Part shown: positions 25,566 through 37,760 of the stretch, in pieces
Position numbering within the stretch: the stretch's first letter is position 1
How the letters are laid out: every line of letters starts with the position of its first letter
Notes under the pieces: generated by a model
The model's database searches: none
Told to the model about the DNA's origin: nothing
The model's input: only the letters and a program-made list of their open reading frames with translations
Translations under genes and position numbers: made by a program
NCBI RefSeq assembly: GCF_047663525.1
Contig: NC_092616.1
Span: 1,897,501 to 1,961,500 of the forward strand
Origin: Anas platyrhynchos
Taxonomy: Eukaryota; Chordata; Aves; Anseriformes; Anatidae
Direction of reading: 5' to 3'
DNA: 64,000 bases

Positions 25566-25822
25566 ATCACAGAACCATGTAATGGTTGGGGTTAAAAGAA
25601 AGCTTAAACATCACCTGGTTCCATCCCCCTGCCATGGGCAGGGACACCTCCCACCAGACCAGGTTGCCCAAAGCCCCCTCCAGCCTGGCCTTGACCACCT
25701 ACACGGATGGAGCATCCACAGCTTCTGTGGGCAACCTGTGCCAGTGCCTCACCACCGCCTGAGTAAAGAATTTATTCCTAACATCTAACCTAAATCTATC
25801 CTCTTTTCATTTAAAGAATAAC
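25566..25822 (-). mobile_element. CR1 fragment, older subfamily, reversed
   Basis: The sequence reads as the complement of a CR1 3' region. It includes the widely conserved stretch encoding 'LPxAxGVVxGGLGQPGLG'-like text in reverse (CCATGGGCAGGGACACCTCC) and the downstream FFTxRV-type region. It is diverged and lacks clear tail repeats. Confidence 0.8.
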
Positions 25823-27885
25823 ACCTGTTGGGACAGTACAGGGATGTAGAGAAGTAACCACTGAGGGCTACTACTGGAAAAGAGTGCTCCTCAATGTGTG
25901 CTCTGGGAAAGGGGCTGCTGGAGCACCACCTGCTGCTGCACTGCTATAAAATTGCTGCACTCTTTGCTGCTGGGGACTGGCATTTCAACTACAGAATGGA
26001 TGTGCATTCACATGATCAGGCAATGCCTTTCTGATGTTTTCTATTATTCTGACATTTACAGTATTTAGCCTGTGCTGCTTAGCTTTCATTTGCTCTCACT
26101 TTTCAGAGAACCTTTGGCCAGCTGGTAATGTAATAATTGTTACAGAGAGGGTGATGGATGTTTTTGCAGCAGTGGAAGCTCACACATGAACTTGTTCCAG
26201 CTATGAATTAATTTAGGATATTTTGCAACAAGAAGGGTTGCAAACACTGTGTAATTTTAGGAACGTGGAACCCTCTTCAGTTAACAGAAAATAATAGGTA
26301 CCTAAGAAATGAGATTTGGCTCTCAGTAGTTCCCCAAATTATTACTTCTGTGTGAATAGCCTTCAACACTTGTAATAATGCTGACCTCTGTTTCTGCTGG
26401 ATAATTGCTTTGATTATGCATTGCTTGTTTCTGTTGTTGTCTTACAGCACTGACAGATGTCATTTTGTTGCTTACTGTATAGATGCCTAATGGAATATGA
26501 TTTCAGCTCTTGAGTCTCAATGAGGGTCTTAACTGCAAGACTATCATTTTTTCCCCATTATATTAAATGCTTGTCACTATGGCTAGGAAAAACTAGACAG
26601 TGGAAAATATCTATCATGTCTAGCCTAAAATACAAGCATAACTAATCCTACCATAATGGATAAATATGCTATATCTGTAGCTGATAAATCAGGCCATATT
26701 ACAGTGAAATGAAGTGTAGATAAGGTGAAAGAACTGCACATTGAAAGGGGGAGCTGAAGATATGTGGAAACTCTATGTTGGTATGACCAGTCGGGAAGAG
26801 AGATGGATGTCAGTGAGAAGACGTCAACGTCATGTTTGCTTTATGCAACATATCAAAACAGACAGGATATTAAACTGTATTAAGACAAGCATCTATAGGT
26901 AGATTCACAGGTAGACAGCAGCATTTAAAAACAGTGGGTGACTATGAAAGGGAAAACAAATAATGTGGAAAGACACTCAACTGAAAAGAAAAAAAAAAGG
27001 ATAAATACAAAACTAAGCTTACAAAGAATTATTAGGATATATATATATAAATAATAAGTGAAAGAGTAAAGGTCAACTGAATGTCCATGTTTCATCATTT
27101 TTTCTTAGTATGGGAAGAAAACCTAAAATAAGAAGTAAAAAAAAAATAAAAAATAAATGTGTAAAATTCATAGAAGAAAGCATATATTTACACAATACAT
27201 CATTAACTAAGTAACACGAATTCCCCAAAGTATGTATCTTCTATACTTGGCAAGATATGTTCTATCCTAATTCCAATTTAATACAATTCTGAAGCCTTGC
27301 TATTGATCTTTAAGGCATCATTGGATGAGGACCCAGCTAAATTGGGTAGTATCCTTTCACCCATAACATATGAAGACAAATAAGCTCTCCTTGTGTAATG
27401 CAGCAACAAACTGTGATGACATTCATGAGGACTAAGTCTAGTTTGTTTCAGGCAAAGCGGATTGATAATGCAATGAGTAACTGTAGAAGGTTATATTGAA
27501 CCACAGCCTGATTGCTTTTAAAGTATACAGACATATATGTCTGGTAATGGTTTCCAACTGTAAGTGAAGCCAAGGAAATAAAAACATCAAGCAGCTCAGA
27601 AAGCTCAGTACCTAAAAAAAAAAAAAAAAAAAGGAAAAGAAGAGGGAGTGAACAACACTTCAGACAATCGCAGTGCAGATTTATCTTACTAAGCACTTGG
27701 ATTCTAAGGACATAATTTGGATAAACTGCATGTAAGATGTAAAAGATACATGTATAATAAAGATACCTGGAATTGTACCACAAAATGGTTAGGCATTAAT
27801 TTTCAGCTTACAGGCAAAAGAAAATAAATTCACTAAGATCTTGACATGCTCTTCAATAATTTGATCATTACTGCCAAAGAAAGAG
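25823..27885. other. AT-rich unique sequence, no gene identified
   Basis: Nothing coding is recognisable. A 20-base poly-A run lies at about 27,613-27,632 and a short TA repeat near 27,037-27,050. Confidence 0.6.
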
Positions 27886-28150
27886 TGTTGCCTTCAGGGG
27901 GCAGTGGCGACCTGGTTCAGGAACGGCACGGCGACCAACCCCAGGCCGCTCGGTCCATCGGCTCACAGACACCAATGTGGTGGATGGCAAATGGCGTTTC
28001 TTGTCGAGTCCCATGGGGTTATCTACCCGAGGCCCATAGCGTCACTTCGCTTGCTTACAGCACAGCCCACACGCTACTGGCCATCAAGGGAGGGGCTCCA
28101 CCTTTCCGTACAGCGCCACATCTTCCGGCCGCCAGACCCTAACTACCCAT
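27886..28150 (-). repeat. Solo LTR, minus orientation, with 6-bp target duplication
   Basis: This GC-rich island of 265 bp lies in AT-rich DNA. Read on the minus strand it ends ...GGCAACA. It holds a TATA-like GTAGATAACC, followed by a segment containing TGGTGTCTGTGAGC and a U5-like end. AAAGAG flanks it on both sides (27,880-27,885 and 28,151-28,156), fitting a class II (ERVK/alpharetrovirus-like) integration. The chance ORF over it is not a gene. Confidence 0.72.
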
Positions 28151-28156
28151 AAAGAG

Positions 28157-30237
28157 ATTCTCAAAAGTGTTGAAGTAACTAGAGAGCAGAAGCCCTGCAT
28201 AAAATCAATGTGATATATGGAATTCTATTTTAAACCCCTATGTAAGGGTAGTGGTAGTAGTGGTGGTGATCATCCTCAGGAGGTACTTATCTCTCTTCCC
28301 TAACCATAGCAAAAGCTTAGAATAGACATCAATTTTACGTCAGTGAAGCATGGCAAAATGAATTTGATGATTAGTAAATTTGGAAAATTGCGTCTTATTC
28401 ATGTGGAAATTTCGCATTGATTCCAATAGCTGTTGACATCTTGATATCGCCCTGAAAAGGCTTCTTGTCTAGTTTGACATGGTAAATCTCTTTTTTTTTT
28501 TTTTATAGGAGTTTTTTAAAGCCACAGGCAGCTGCTAAGGAATCTCTGATTTATACAAGAGACTTTCAAAACTATCCCTTATCTTCACTGTCCTATTATC
28601 CAATGGTTTCCCCATAGCTATGTTCTGTTTTGATTTGAGATGACTGGCCCAGCTCAGAAACATCCTTTTTGATCTCGCTGCTCAGTCTTGTTCAGTGATT
28701 TTAGTTTAGCGATTTTTATATTTGTCTAACACATGAAATCCATGAATGGATGTAGATGTTTTTAGAGTTACTAAATTTTTCATGATCAAGGATGTTTTCA
28801 CACATTGTGACTAAAAGCAGATGCAGAAAGCATTTCCATTGGATCAGAATGCAGGAAACAGAGGGCACATTTATTCTTTGTTATAGAGTACAGTGATGAT
28901 ATTTTTAAAAGAACTGCTGCCATATCATGAGATCGATAAGCTGATCTCAGCACTGTACAGGTACTAACCTTGATCCCCAAATCAGTACTGTCATGTTACC
29001 GTAGTGCTACGACTTCTCTCTTAATGAAGCTATTTACCTGAATTGAAGGATTACACTGATACACTCTTTCTGCTCTACAGATATTTTTAATAGCTCATTG
29101 TGGCTCTCTGAGCCTTAAACCATATTGCCAAATCATGCAGACTATACATATTTACGACACTGGCTTTTCATTTGGCAATTTCTACAAACCCTCTTAAAAA
29201 ATAAAAATAAAAATAAATAGTGCAGACATTTATGATTGCCTTGTCTAACTGACAGCCCTTCTGCTGCTTCCTTTTTTCTATAATTTTGGTTGTGTTCCTT
29301 TTGATCTAATCTGAGAAGGACAGAGGTCTCAGAGATCAGCAGTTCTTACACATTTTGCAAAGACTGATGGTATCATTGAGCAGAAAAACCCAATAAAAGC
29401 TTCATTAGTTCTGCTTCTCAAAGAATTTTCTGTTTAGTGAAGAGACCTTTAGAGAGAATTAGAGCCCAAATCTGTCATTTTGAACATTCTCATTTTCCAT
29501 TAGGCAGAACAATTTGCAAGATTAAATGCAAAGGAATATATCTCATTGTTCATCATTATTTGGACTTTGTTCCAATTAGTTTAATTATCTCAGGTATCAC
29601 TGTGACTTCTTGTTGCTCAATTACTGTCAAACAGACCACCCTTCTAATCACGTCACCTGCCGCTTTTTCTAACCTCTACATTGAACACACTCTGGAGGGA
29701 TTTGTCTGTGTTTTTAGACATGCCTGAGTGAGTGAGAGCTACTTGTGATCTAATAGATGATTTGGTTAGTGCACAAGTGCATCTTTGACCTGCATTTCGA
29801 ACAGGGGCATATATGACCAGTTCTAGCTATTTTCTGCTGTGTACAGAAGAGGAGAACAGATTCACAATGTTTTTCTGATTGTGCATCTGTTTTTACACTG
29901 GCCATGGCCCTAGGACAGATCTGACCAAGCTGGAAGTGATTTCCTTTCAAATAAATTAGCCTATTAGCTGAAAAGAACTAATGATGTTCTGTTTTTCTAC
30001 CTAGAACGCAGGAGGAGAATCAGATCAGAAAACAGTCAAACAGGTTACAGATTGGGAAAGTCTGGCTTATAAAATTTTAAATGGCTCAGAAGTTCAGGTG
30101 TGTGATTTATAAGATTATACTTTTTATTCTGAAGACTATGACCCAATTTCAATGAGTTTGATGTGAAGCTTTATAATTCATCACCTGATAATTCTAACAT
30201 GAATAAAATAGTAAAACAGTGTACATTTCTGCAGAAA
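28157..30237. other. AT-rich unique sequence, no gene identified
   Basis: I find no gene or repeat family in this stretch. A poly-T run lies near 28,490-28,504. Confidence 0.6.
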
Positions 30238-30243
30238 GAGAAT

Positions 30244-30721
30244 TGCTGGGAATTGGCATACAGGATGTGGACATGTGCCTGTGGAACAATTGTTCGATCT
30301 GAGCTTGCTTTAAGCAACCAGGGGTAGGCCTTAGAAATCTCAGGGCCTGCTGTAGCTGAGCAAACCAAGCTGCCAGAGTAACTGTGAGAAGCTCCCACGG
30401 CAATGACTCCCACATCGCCCAATTAAGGAACTCAGAAAATATTGTTACCAGCAGCTGGCCTCAAGGACAAGGTCTACGTGACCGCTAATCACAAAGGGGG
30501 TTGTTTTCCTGACTGCTAATCAAAAGGGGGGTTCTTTTCTTGCAGGTGGGGTTGTTTTCTTATAGTTGTTTGTCTGAGTGCTTTTGACCAATAATCTTGT
30601 GTGAAACACTGTCCGCCCCTGTAAAATTCACTATAAAAGTTGGGCTATTCGGGCAATAAAATGGAGCAGCATGATCTGACTCAACTGGTGTCTGTCGTGC
30701 TTTCGGCCGTGATTCGCAACA
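30244..30721 (+). repeat. Solo LTR, 478 bp, with 6-bp target duplication
   Basis: It begins TGCTGGG and ends CGCAACA, flanked by GAGAAT at 30,238-30,243 and 30,722-30,727. A TATA box (CTATAAAAG, near 30,632), an AATAAA (near 30,655) and a U5 stretch with TGGTGTCTGTC follow in retroviral order. A 6-bp duplication points to a class II ERV. No internal sequence remains, so it is a product of LTR-LTR recombination. Confidence 0.87.
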
Positions 30722-30786
30722 GAGAATTACTCAGTTTTGCCATGTCTAGTGATACATGATCTGGTTAGTGATAAAAGAGAAAAAGT

Positions 30787-31857
30787 ATAGAATCATAGAA
30801 TCATAGAATATCCTGAGCTGGAAGGGACCCTTAAGGATCATCAAGTCCAACTCTTGACACCGCACAGGTCTACCCAAAAGTTCAGACCATGTGACTAAGT
30901 GCACAGTCCAATCTCTTCTTAAATTCAGTCACGCTCGGTGCAGTGACCACTTCCCTGGGGAGCCTGTTCCAGTGTGCAACCACCCTCTCTGTGAAGAACC
31001 CCCTCCTGATGTCAAGCCTAAACTTCCCCTGCCTCAGCTTAACCCCGTTCCCGCGGGTCCTGTCGCTGGTGTTAATGGAGAAAAGGTCTCCTGCCTCTCG
31101 ACACCCCCTTACGAGGAAGTTGTAGACTGCGATGAGGTCTCCCCTCAGCCTCCTCTTCTCCAGGCTGAACAGGCCCAGTGCCCTCAGCCGTTCCTCGTAC
31201 GTCTTCCCCTCCAGGCCTTTCACCATCTTCGTAGCCCTCCTCTGGACACTCTCCAACAGTTTCATGTCCTTTTTATACTGTGGTGCCCAGAACTGCACAC
31301 AGTACTCGAGGTGAGGCCGCACCAGCGCAGAGTAGAGCGGGACAATCACCTCCCTCGACCTACTACCGATGCCGTGCTTGATGCACCCCAGGACACGGTT
31401 GGCCCTCCTGGCTGCCAGGGCACACTGCTGGCTCATATTCAACTTGCTGTCTACCACCACCCCCAGATCCCTCTCTTCTAGGCTGCTCTCCAGCGTCTCA
31501 TCGCCCAGTCTGTACGTACAGCCAGGGTTTCCCCGTCCCAGGTGCAGGACCCGGCACTTGCTCTTATTGAACTTCATGCGGTTGGCGATCGCCCAGCTCT
31601 CCAACCTATCCAGATCCCTCTGCAAGGCCTTTCCACCCTCATTCGAGTCCACAACTCCTCCAAGTTTGGTGTCATCAGCAAACTTGCTCAACATACCTTC
31701 TATTCCTACATCCAGACCGTTTATAAAAATATTGAAAAGTACCGGCCCTAAAATGGAGCCTTGAGGGACCCCACTGGTGACCGCCCGCCAGCCTGACGCA
31801 GCCCCATTTACCATAACCCTTTGGGCCCTGCCCGTTAGCCAATTGCTCACCCACAGC
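30787..31857 (-). mobile_element. CR1 LINE, 5'-truncated, with reverse-transcriptase C-terminal frame
   Basis: On the minus strand an open frame encodes the CR1 RT from the fingers/palm region onward: [28 protein letters not shown], the catalytic SKFADDTKL, and the long thumb-side region ending [13 protein letters not shown]. The 3' end at 30,787 has three ATTCTATG-type units. The frame is uninterrupted for roughly 325 residues, so this copy is young, but the endonuclease and the first half of RT are missing. At 31,857 it abuts the duplicated block also found at 56.3 kb. Confidence 0.93.
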
Positions 31858-32425
31858 TTCTCCCCGCAGCGCCCTGGGCAGCTCCCCGGGCAGGCTGAGT
31901 GCTGAGCCTGGCAGGCGGCAGAGGCCCTGCCCCGGCACACAGCCCCTGGGGCACAGCAGGGACCCTGCTCTGCACCACAGCGCTGGACACCCCTGCCTGC
32001 ACCCCCGGCTTCTCCTGCCTCCAGCCAGACACTTACCGGGTGCAGGGCTGGGAAGTCTTCTCCCGCAGTGAGCTCTGGGCATGCTGCCACTTCTGCCTGC
32101 CTTTAAGCACTGTGTCTCTGCAGGCAGTGCCCCCAGGCCTGCTGCGCTGTGCAGAGGAGCTGCTCCTGGGCAGAGCTGTCTCTCTGCAGCGCTGCCCGCT
32201 TGCCAGGAGCTCCCCTTGGGCCCGGGAGCCCGGCCCAGCTCAGCAGCAGAGGCCCAGCCCAAGGCCTCCCTTGCTCTGCCCCCCACCAGGCTCCCTGCAC
32301 ATGGCCCTGGGGCTGCAGGGGAACCTGCTGGGAAACAGCCTGAAGGGATCCCTGGGCTTCCCTCCCTCCCCTGGGCACACACACTTCTTGACAGCAGGCT
32401 CATTTCTCTTAGCACAAAAACAATT
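31858..32425. repeat. Segmental duplication block D, left copy (direct with 56,319-56,885)
   Basis: It is near-identical, in the same orientation, to 56,319-56,885, apart from about 25 bp missing around 32,025 and a longer CCTCCC stretch near 32,355. On the minus strand both copies show a possible exon end (CCCTGCACCCG|GTAAGT). I do not recognise the encoded sequence. All other left/right duplicated blocks are inverted, so this one is an exception. Confidence 0.85.
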
Positions 32426-33974
32426 ATCTGTAGCAGTCTTCTCTTCTCATCCCAGTTGATGAAGGGACACCCAGGCATGGTCATAAAAGTAACTCCTTTA
32501 GCCCCCTGCTTAAGGAAGGGATTCAGCAGAGTCAGTTAAGACATCTCATGCTGTTTTTTTGTCCTGGGGCTGGAATGGGACAAAGATCCCTCCCATGCCT
32601 GCCACAAACCCACGGGAGCTGGGATTCCTCTGCACTCAGTTTAGGTGTGAATAACATGGGCAGCTGCAGGTGAGCTCCTTTTCTCAGCTTCAGGATCATT
32701 AATGGAGATGGGGGAAATCAAGGGAAATCAGCAGCCCCTTCTCCTGCCTGAAGATCAGCCCCAGCTCCAGCACTGGCCCTCAGGGCTGCACCAACACCAC
32801 AAAGGCCCTCTGCTGTCAGAGCGGCACAGCCCAGGCCTGTTTCCTTCTGGCCTCAGGAACACCAGGCCTTGCCCTTCTTGGGATCCCTTGTCATCCTTTT
32901 GTGCCCATCCACCATCCACGGCAGCAAATCTCTGCTCTGAAGGAAAGCCTCTTCATGCCCAGGCTCTTGGCACAAGGTCTGGGACAAGTCTGAGTTTGGC
33001 CCTTGTGCCACAGCTGAGGTGCTGCAGCCCAGATGTGCCCCAATGCCCTCAGGCTGGGGCAAAGGCAGGAGGAGCTGGATCCCCGCCTGCTGTCACAGGG
33101 CTGGGACATTGATGGAAGAGCTGCTGAGGTGTGGGGGGACAGGTCCCCCAGCTTGGGGTGCTGTGCTGGATGGGGGCAGATTCTTCAGAAGAGACAGGCG
33201 GGGATGATCAACAGGGGGTTGCCCTCCATGTGAAGGATCTGTCTGGATGCATGGAGCTCCTCTATGGGATGGGCAGCAGAGTGGGGGAGCCCTTGTGGGT
33301 GAGGGTCAGAGCAGATCCAGTCAGGGTGGCAGTGTGGTCAGAGGTAAATGCCTGCAGTCAGGCTGAAGAAGCAGACAGTCTTATGGAAGCCACTGGACTA
33401 AGATGAATTTAATGACCCCGTGTCACCCTGGGGGCCTTAAATCACTCAGACTGTCACAGAAAAGGGACACTGCAGGGTGCAAACATTCCCGAGGTTTCTG
33501 TGGGTTCTTGGAGACAGCTTCTGTGCACAGCTGCCAGATGGGCCGACCTAGGTGATGTTCACCAGGATCTGGGACTTGCAAACAGGAAAACCCATGTCTT
33601 GACACTCCTCCTGCAAAATGCATGTCATAGTCCAGCTGCTTTGCAGCACAGGGAAAGAGATGAGGTTTTGGGGCCCAGCCCTACATCCAGCACTGCACAG
33701 CCAGCCCTGTTCTGATCCCCAGCCCTGGTCCCCAGCCCTGATCCTGTCCCCAGACATGGTTCCTAGCCCTGGTCCCCAGTCTTGGTCCCCAGCCCTGGTC
33801 CTGGACCCCAGCCCTCGTCCTGTTTCCTGCCCTGGTCCCAAGCCCTGGTCCCCGAGAGGCAAAACCCCTCTCATTTATATGCAGGAACATGGTGGAGGCT
33901 CCTAGGTCAGTCACAGAAAGGTGTGACATATGTTGGAGAAATAATCCACTAAACACACAAAAATCCAGAAAAGA
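32426..33974. other. Unassigned single-copy DNA with a short CCCCAGCCCTGGTC repeat
   Basis: No gene was recognised. At about 33,712-33,858 there is a degenerate 12-14 bp tandem repeat of CCCCAGCCCTGGTC type, which creates chance frames on both strands. Confidence 0.6.
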
Positions 33975-35574
33975 ATTTTCTGCTTCCTTTTCCCTTTCCA
34001 GCACTTGCAGGATTGGGTGAGGTTGCAGAAAGAAATGGAAAAGGAACTGTCAAGTTCCAACACATCTCTAAGATTCCTGAACTGTTCCTTTGATGATCAG
34101 TGGGCTTGTAAGAAGGCTTATAAATTGCCTACAGCCTCTCCTTTGTTTATGGCCAGCTTCATTGGCAACTTTGCTGTACCTGTCGGGGCTTTCTGACAGG
34201 CTGTTTTCTATCTGCAAAGATGGATATGCACCTAGGCAGTGCTCTGGGAACTGCTGGTTTCTGAAGGGCAAAGAGGTTGGCAGGAGGGCTCTGAACACAG
34301 GTGGGGAAAAGACCATGGGACATGGAAACATCCCCCAGTTATAAAATCTTCAGGCAGAAGAAATATGGTTAGGGAATGAGAAGAAAGAAAAACCGGATTT
34401 GTAGTCAGAGGGAGAACTTCTCAGAAAAGTCTGTATTATTCCCTACATTGCAGCCCCCTTCCTCTGAGCAAGCCCTCTTGCCTCCTGTCCCACACAGGAA
34501 AGCCCCTGCAGTCACTGCTGTGTGTCCAGGGCATGAAGCACGTCCTCTGCAGCCACAGTTCCAGCAGAGCAGAGGTGCATCTCTCCAGCCACGTGCCCAT
34601 TTCCCTCTGTGGTGCAGGGGGGCTGAGAGCAGCAGCCTGGGGCTGTGGGCAGTGCATTCTGTGAGGCTGGGGAATGAGCTGACTTTCCCTTAATGAGACA
34701 CCATCATTAGGACACTTGTCTGTCTCCCTGGGATGGCCTTCCAAGTTGTGAGCTGCCCTGCAGGATAGAAATCTTTTCCGTAGTATCTCTGTGTTATGTG
34801 AATGCCCCAGGAAGAAGCAGAGATATGCTGCATGTGAGGACATGCTGTTGGGTTGGTGAAATAAATGATAAGTGTCCTTGGCAAGACATGTGGTGCTGAG
34901 ACCTTGCTTAGGTACCTTGAGAAAGGCTGCGCACTGAGAGATTGGCAGTGGGTTCCTCTGCTCTTAGCAGTGTCTGATTTCTTTGAAGTGTACCATAAAT
35001 GTGATTGCCATCCATCTCCAAAAGCTGCAAGATCACGGCCATTGGGAACAAGCCCAACCAGCTCCCCTCACCCTGCTCTGAGCTAAAGGGAATCCCTTTG
35101 CCTCTCAGGTCTCACAGCCATTCACTGTGGGTGCAGCAGAAATCCTCAGGACTTCTGACTTCAGAGGACATTCCTTGGGCATGATGAGGTTGTGTAGGAA
35201 AAAAACAAAAATTCCTAGAAGTCCTCTCAGCCCTCCACGTTCTTTAGGCCTGTTAGGACACCACCCCGTATGCCCTTCTGCATTGATTTCATCTGACAAA
35301 TTCTGAAAATATAACTTGGAGCCTCTGCCATGTTCTGATGTACCCAATGCACAGGGACAAGACTGCTTCCTCCTGACCCAATATGCACAGGTCCCGAATA
35401 CTTCAGTATCATATTCAAACTCATTAAATATAGCTTATGAGGCTGAATGACAAGTGAGGGAGTGTGGCAGGGAGGGGTTCAAGGAGAAATGGAGTAGATT
35501 TCACTCTGGGAAGCCAGTATTAACTTGTCATTGTTTTTTTTGTTTGTTTTTTTTTTCCATCTTGAAAGCTCCCT
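33975..35574. repeat. Inverted duplication block A, left arm (partner 54,562-56,169)
   Basis: This 1.6-kb stretch matches 54,562-56,169 in reverse complement at very high identity; for example, near 34,516 two substitutions occur in about 40 bp. The homology stops here at CTTGAAAGCTCCCT. On the right side it runs straight into the truncated OR pseudogene. I found no credible gene inside; frames on both strands are mirrored between the arms. Confidence 0.93.
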
Positions 35575-36140
35575 AGATCCAGCACACTGATGGGCAGCAC
35601 ACTGTTCTTTGACCTGCTCCCCATCAAAGGAACAGATGGACTAAATAGCGTGGAAAAGGGCTTCAGGGTACATTTAAGGAACAGGCAGAGCCCTTACCAA
35701 TTTCAGACATGGGCAAAGCAGACTCACTCTAGGAAGACGAGCATAATTTATTGAGTGCTACTGGTAGACTGGAGCAGTGAGAAACTAAATGAGAACTAAG
35801 AAAGTTCATGGTCTCTCTCTGCCCCTGCTCCAGCGTGGGGTCCCTCCCACAGCCAGCTCTCACAGCCATTCACTGTGAGTGCAGCAGAAATGCTCAGGAT
35901 TTCTGACTTCAGAGAGCACTGCTTGGGCATCACGAGGGAGAGGATGCTGTCTAGCAAAAGCAAAACTAAACTAAAAGTCCTTTTTGTCACCCACCTTTTT
36001 TTTTTCTTTTTTTTTTTTTCACATTCGGAGTGCAGATGTAAACGTCCCTTCTGTGCTAGGAGTGATTTCATATGTCAAATTCTGAACAAAAAATACTTGC
36101 CCTACCATGTTCCAATATACGCAGTGCACTGGGAAAGGAC
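35105..36140. repeat. Diverged local duplication (35,105-35,380 and 35,855-36,140)
   Basis: Two stretches share the order CTCACAGCCATTCACTGTG, GACTTCAGAG, a TTTCAT...CAAATTCTGAA segment and CATGTTC, at lower identity than the palindrome arms. They may be old upstream regions of OR genes, since an OR fragment follows at 36.3 kb; this is inference. Confidence 0.65.
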
Positions 36141-36338
36141 TTCTAACTCTTGAGCCAATGGGCAATGCCATGATGGTAATGGTAAACTGAACCTCACAAA
36201 AAGAATCTCAAGTCATGGAAGTGAAAGGACATATTTCCTAGAGAAAAAAAAATTCCTAGAGAAAAAAAAAAAAAGCCTTTTGACATGTGCCTTCCCCACA
36301 TGACTGTGAGGCAGGCATTCCATGTTACTTTGTCAGCA

Positions 36339-36484
36339 CTGGATTTTTTTCCTACCTGAAGCCTCCCTCTACCTACTCCCCATCCCTGGGCCTGGTGGTG
36401 GCAGTTCTGTACTCAGTGATGCCTCCAGCACTGAACCCTCTCATCTACATCATGAAGAACCAGGAGCTCAAAGATTCAATATAG
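36339..36484 (+). pseudogene. OR14-like C-terminal fragment
   Basis: The plus strand encodes only the end of an olfactory receptor: the TM6/extracellular part (YLKPPSTYSPS), TM7 (VVAVLYSVMPPALNPLIYIMKNQEL) and a short tail, then a stop. The NP-x-IY motif identifies it. TM1-TM5 are missing, so it is a remnant at the edge of duplication block B. Confidence 0.85.
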
Positions 36485-37149
36485 AAACTGCTGACTAGTT
36501 GTTTATCAGTGGCCACAGACTGTCTGCCTTCTTCTGCAGATGGCTCCAAGTATTATTCATGACAGGCCATCTTGCCTTTCCATATGGCATTTGTCTCTTC
36601 AATTTTCCTTTCTGCCCTTGTGATATTGTTGCCTACACAAAAACGCCCTTTTTCATTCCTTCCTGCCTGAGTATCACCCTTTCTGTGTGACCCAGGATTT
36701 CTGTAGTCAAGGAGCCAGGATCTCTGTGTATTTTAACCAAATAAATGTTGGTCTGAGACCCATTCTGAGTTGATCAGGAGTGAATGGGAACTGGAGCTGT
36801 GGTGGCAGTGCCCAGAGCCCTGCAGCAGCCTGCGATGGGCACTGCCGTGGGACCAGCCCAGCCTAGGCTACTGGGCTGGGCTGGGCTGGGGAGAGGGCAG
36901 GGAGGTGGGAGAGCTGGGGGGCAGCTGAGCTGGGCTGGAAGCTTCCCAGTAGAGAGAAACATCCGTGTCGAGCTGGGATATGCGACCGTGCAGAGGGAGG
37001 ACAGGCACTGCTGGCTTTGGATCGCGTGGCAGAGATCAAAGACAGGCTGGTGCAGGAGGGAGGCAGCAGGGCTGTGCCCTGCTGGCACGGACAGACCAGG
37101 AGGGTGGTCCAGGGCCTTTGTACCTGAAGCCTCTCTTGTCAGCCATGTC
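36339..37149. repeat. Inverted duplication block B, left arm (partner 49,936-50,742)
   Basis: It matches 49,936-50,742 in reverse complement. Identity is modest over the OR fragment and very high from GAGCTCAAAGATTCAATAT onward. It contains an AATAAA (near 36,740) and a GC-rich stretch with CTGGG repeats. Beyond the OR remnant no product is recognised. Confidence 0.9.
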
Positions 37150-37189
37150 ACAGCCCCTGTTCCGCTCTCAGCTCCTTGTTCCCTCACAA

Positions 37190-37510
37190 AATACCCCCTC
37201 ACAGTCCCTGTCCCCTCATGAAGTGTCCCTTAGCCCCTCATCCCCTCACAAAATGCCCCCTCACAGCCCCTCATCCCCTCACAAAATATCCCCTCACAGT
37301 CCCTGTCCCCTCACGAAGTGTCCTTTAACCCCTCATCTCCTCACAAAATGCCCCTCACAGCCCTTTTATCCCCTCACAGCCCCTTTTTTCCCCTCACGGC
37401 CCCTTTTTCCCCTCACGGCCCCTTTTCCCCTCACAAAACGTCCCCTCACAGCCCCTCTCCCCTCACCGAACGCCCCCTCAGCCATTTTTCCCCTCACAAT
37501 CCCGCATCCC
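37190..37510. repeat. Minisatellite of CCCCTCACA type
   Basis: Degenerate tandem copies of CCCCTCACAAAATGCCCC and CCCCTCACAGCCCCT, with a period of roughly 30-36 bp. It gives Pro/Ser/His-rich chance frames. It is absent from the right arm of the palindrome. Confidence 0.8.
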
Positions 37511-37620
37511 CTCACCGCCAGACGCCCCCCAGAGCCTCGCACGCCTTCTCCAAACCCCCCTGAGCCCCCCCAGACCCCCATTTTCCCCAAAATCCAAAAA
37601 AATCCCCTCAGACCCCACTC

Positions 37621-37760
37621 AAATTCCCCCCCCCCCCCGCACCGGCCGCAGCCTCCGCCGCCATCGCTCCCGCCGGACCGTTTGAAGCCGCGGGGCGGGA
37701 GCCAATGGGAGGCCGGCGAGCGCGCATGCGCAGTGCGGGCAGCCCGGCGGGGCAGGACGA
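37621..37760. promoter_or_regulatory. CpG-island promoter with CCAAT and NRF1 sites
   Basis: The stretch is CpG-dense. It holds a 13-C run at 37,626, a CCAAT box at 37,702-37,706 and a perfect NRF1-type GCGCATGCGCA at 37,722-37,732. It flows directly into the YY1/X-box array. No TATA is seen, and the transcript it serves is not identified. Confidence 0.6.

Noticed and set aside
25531..25788. 85-codon plus frame
   Set aside because: It is the antisense of a CR1 fragment.
30882..32090. 402-codon minus frame as a single protein
   Set aside because: It joins the CR1 reverse transcriptase to unrelated block D sequence across the CR1 5' truncation point; the fusion is accidental.
33681..34004. 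Frames over the CCCCAGCCCTGGTC repeat
   Set aside because: Low-complexity repeat read on both strands; no conserved features.
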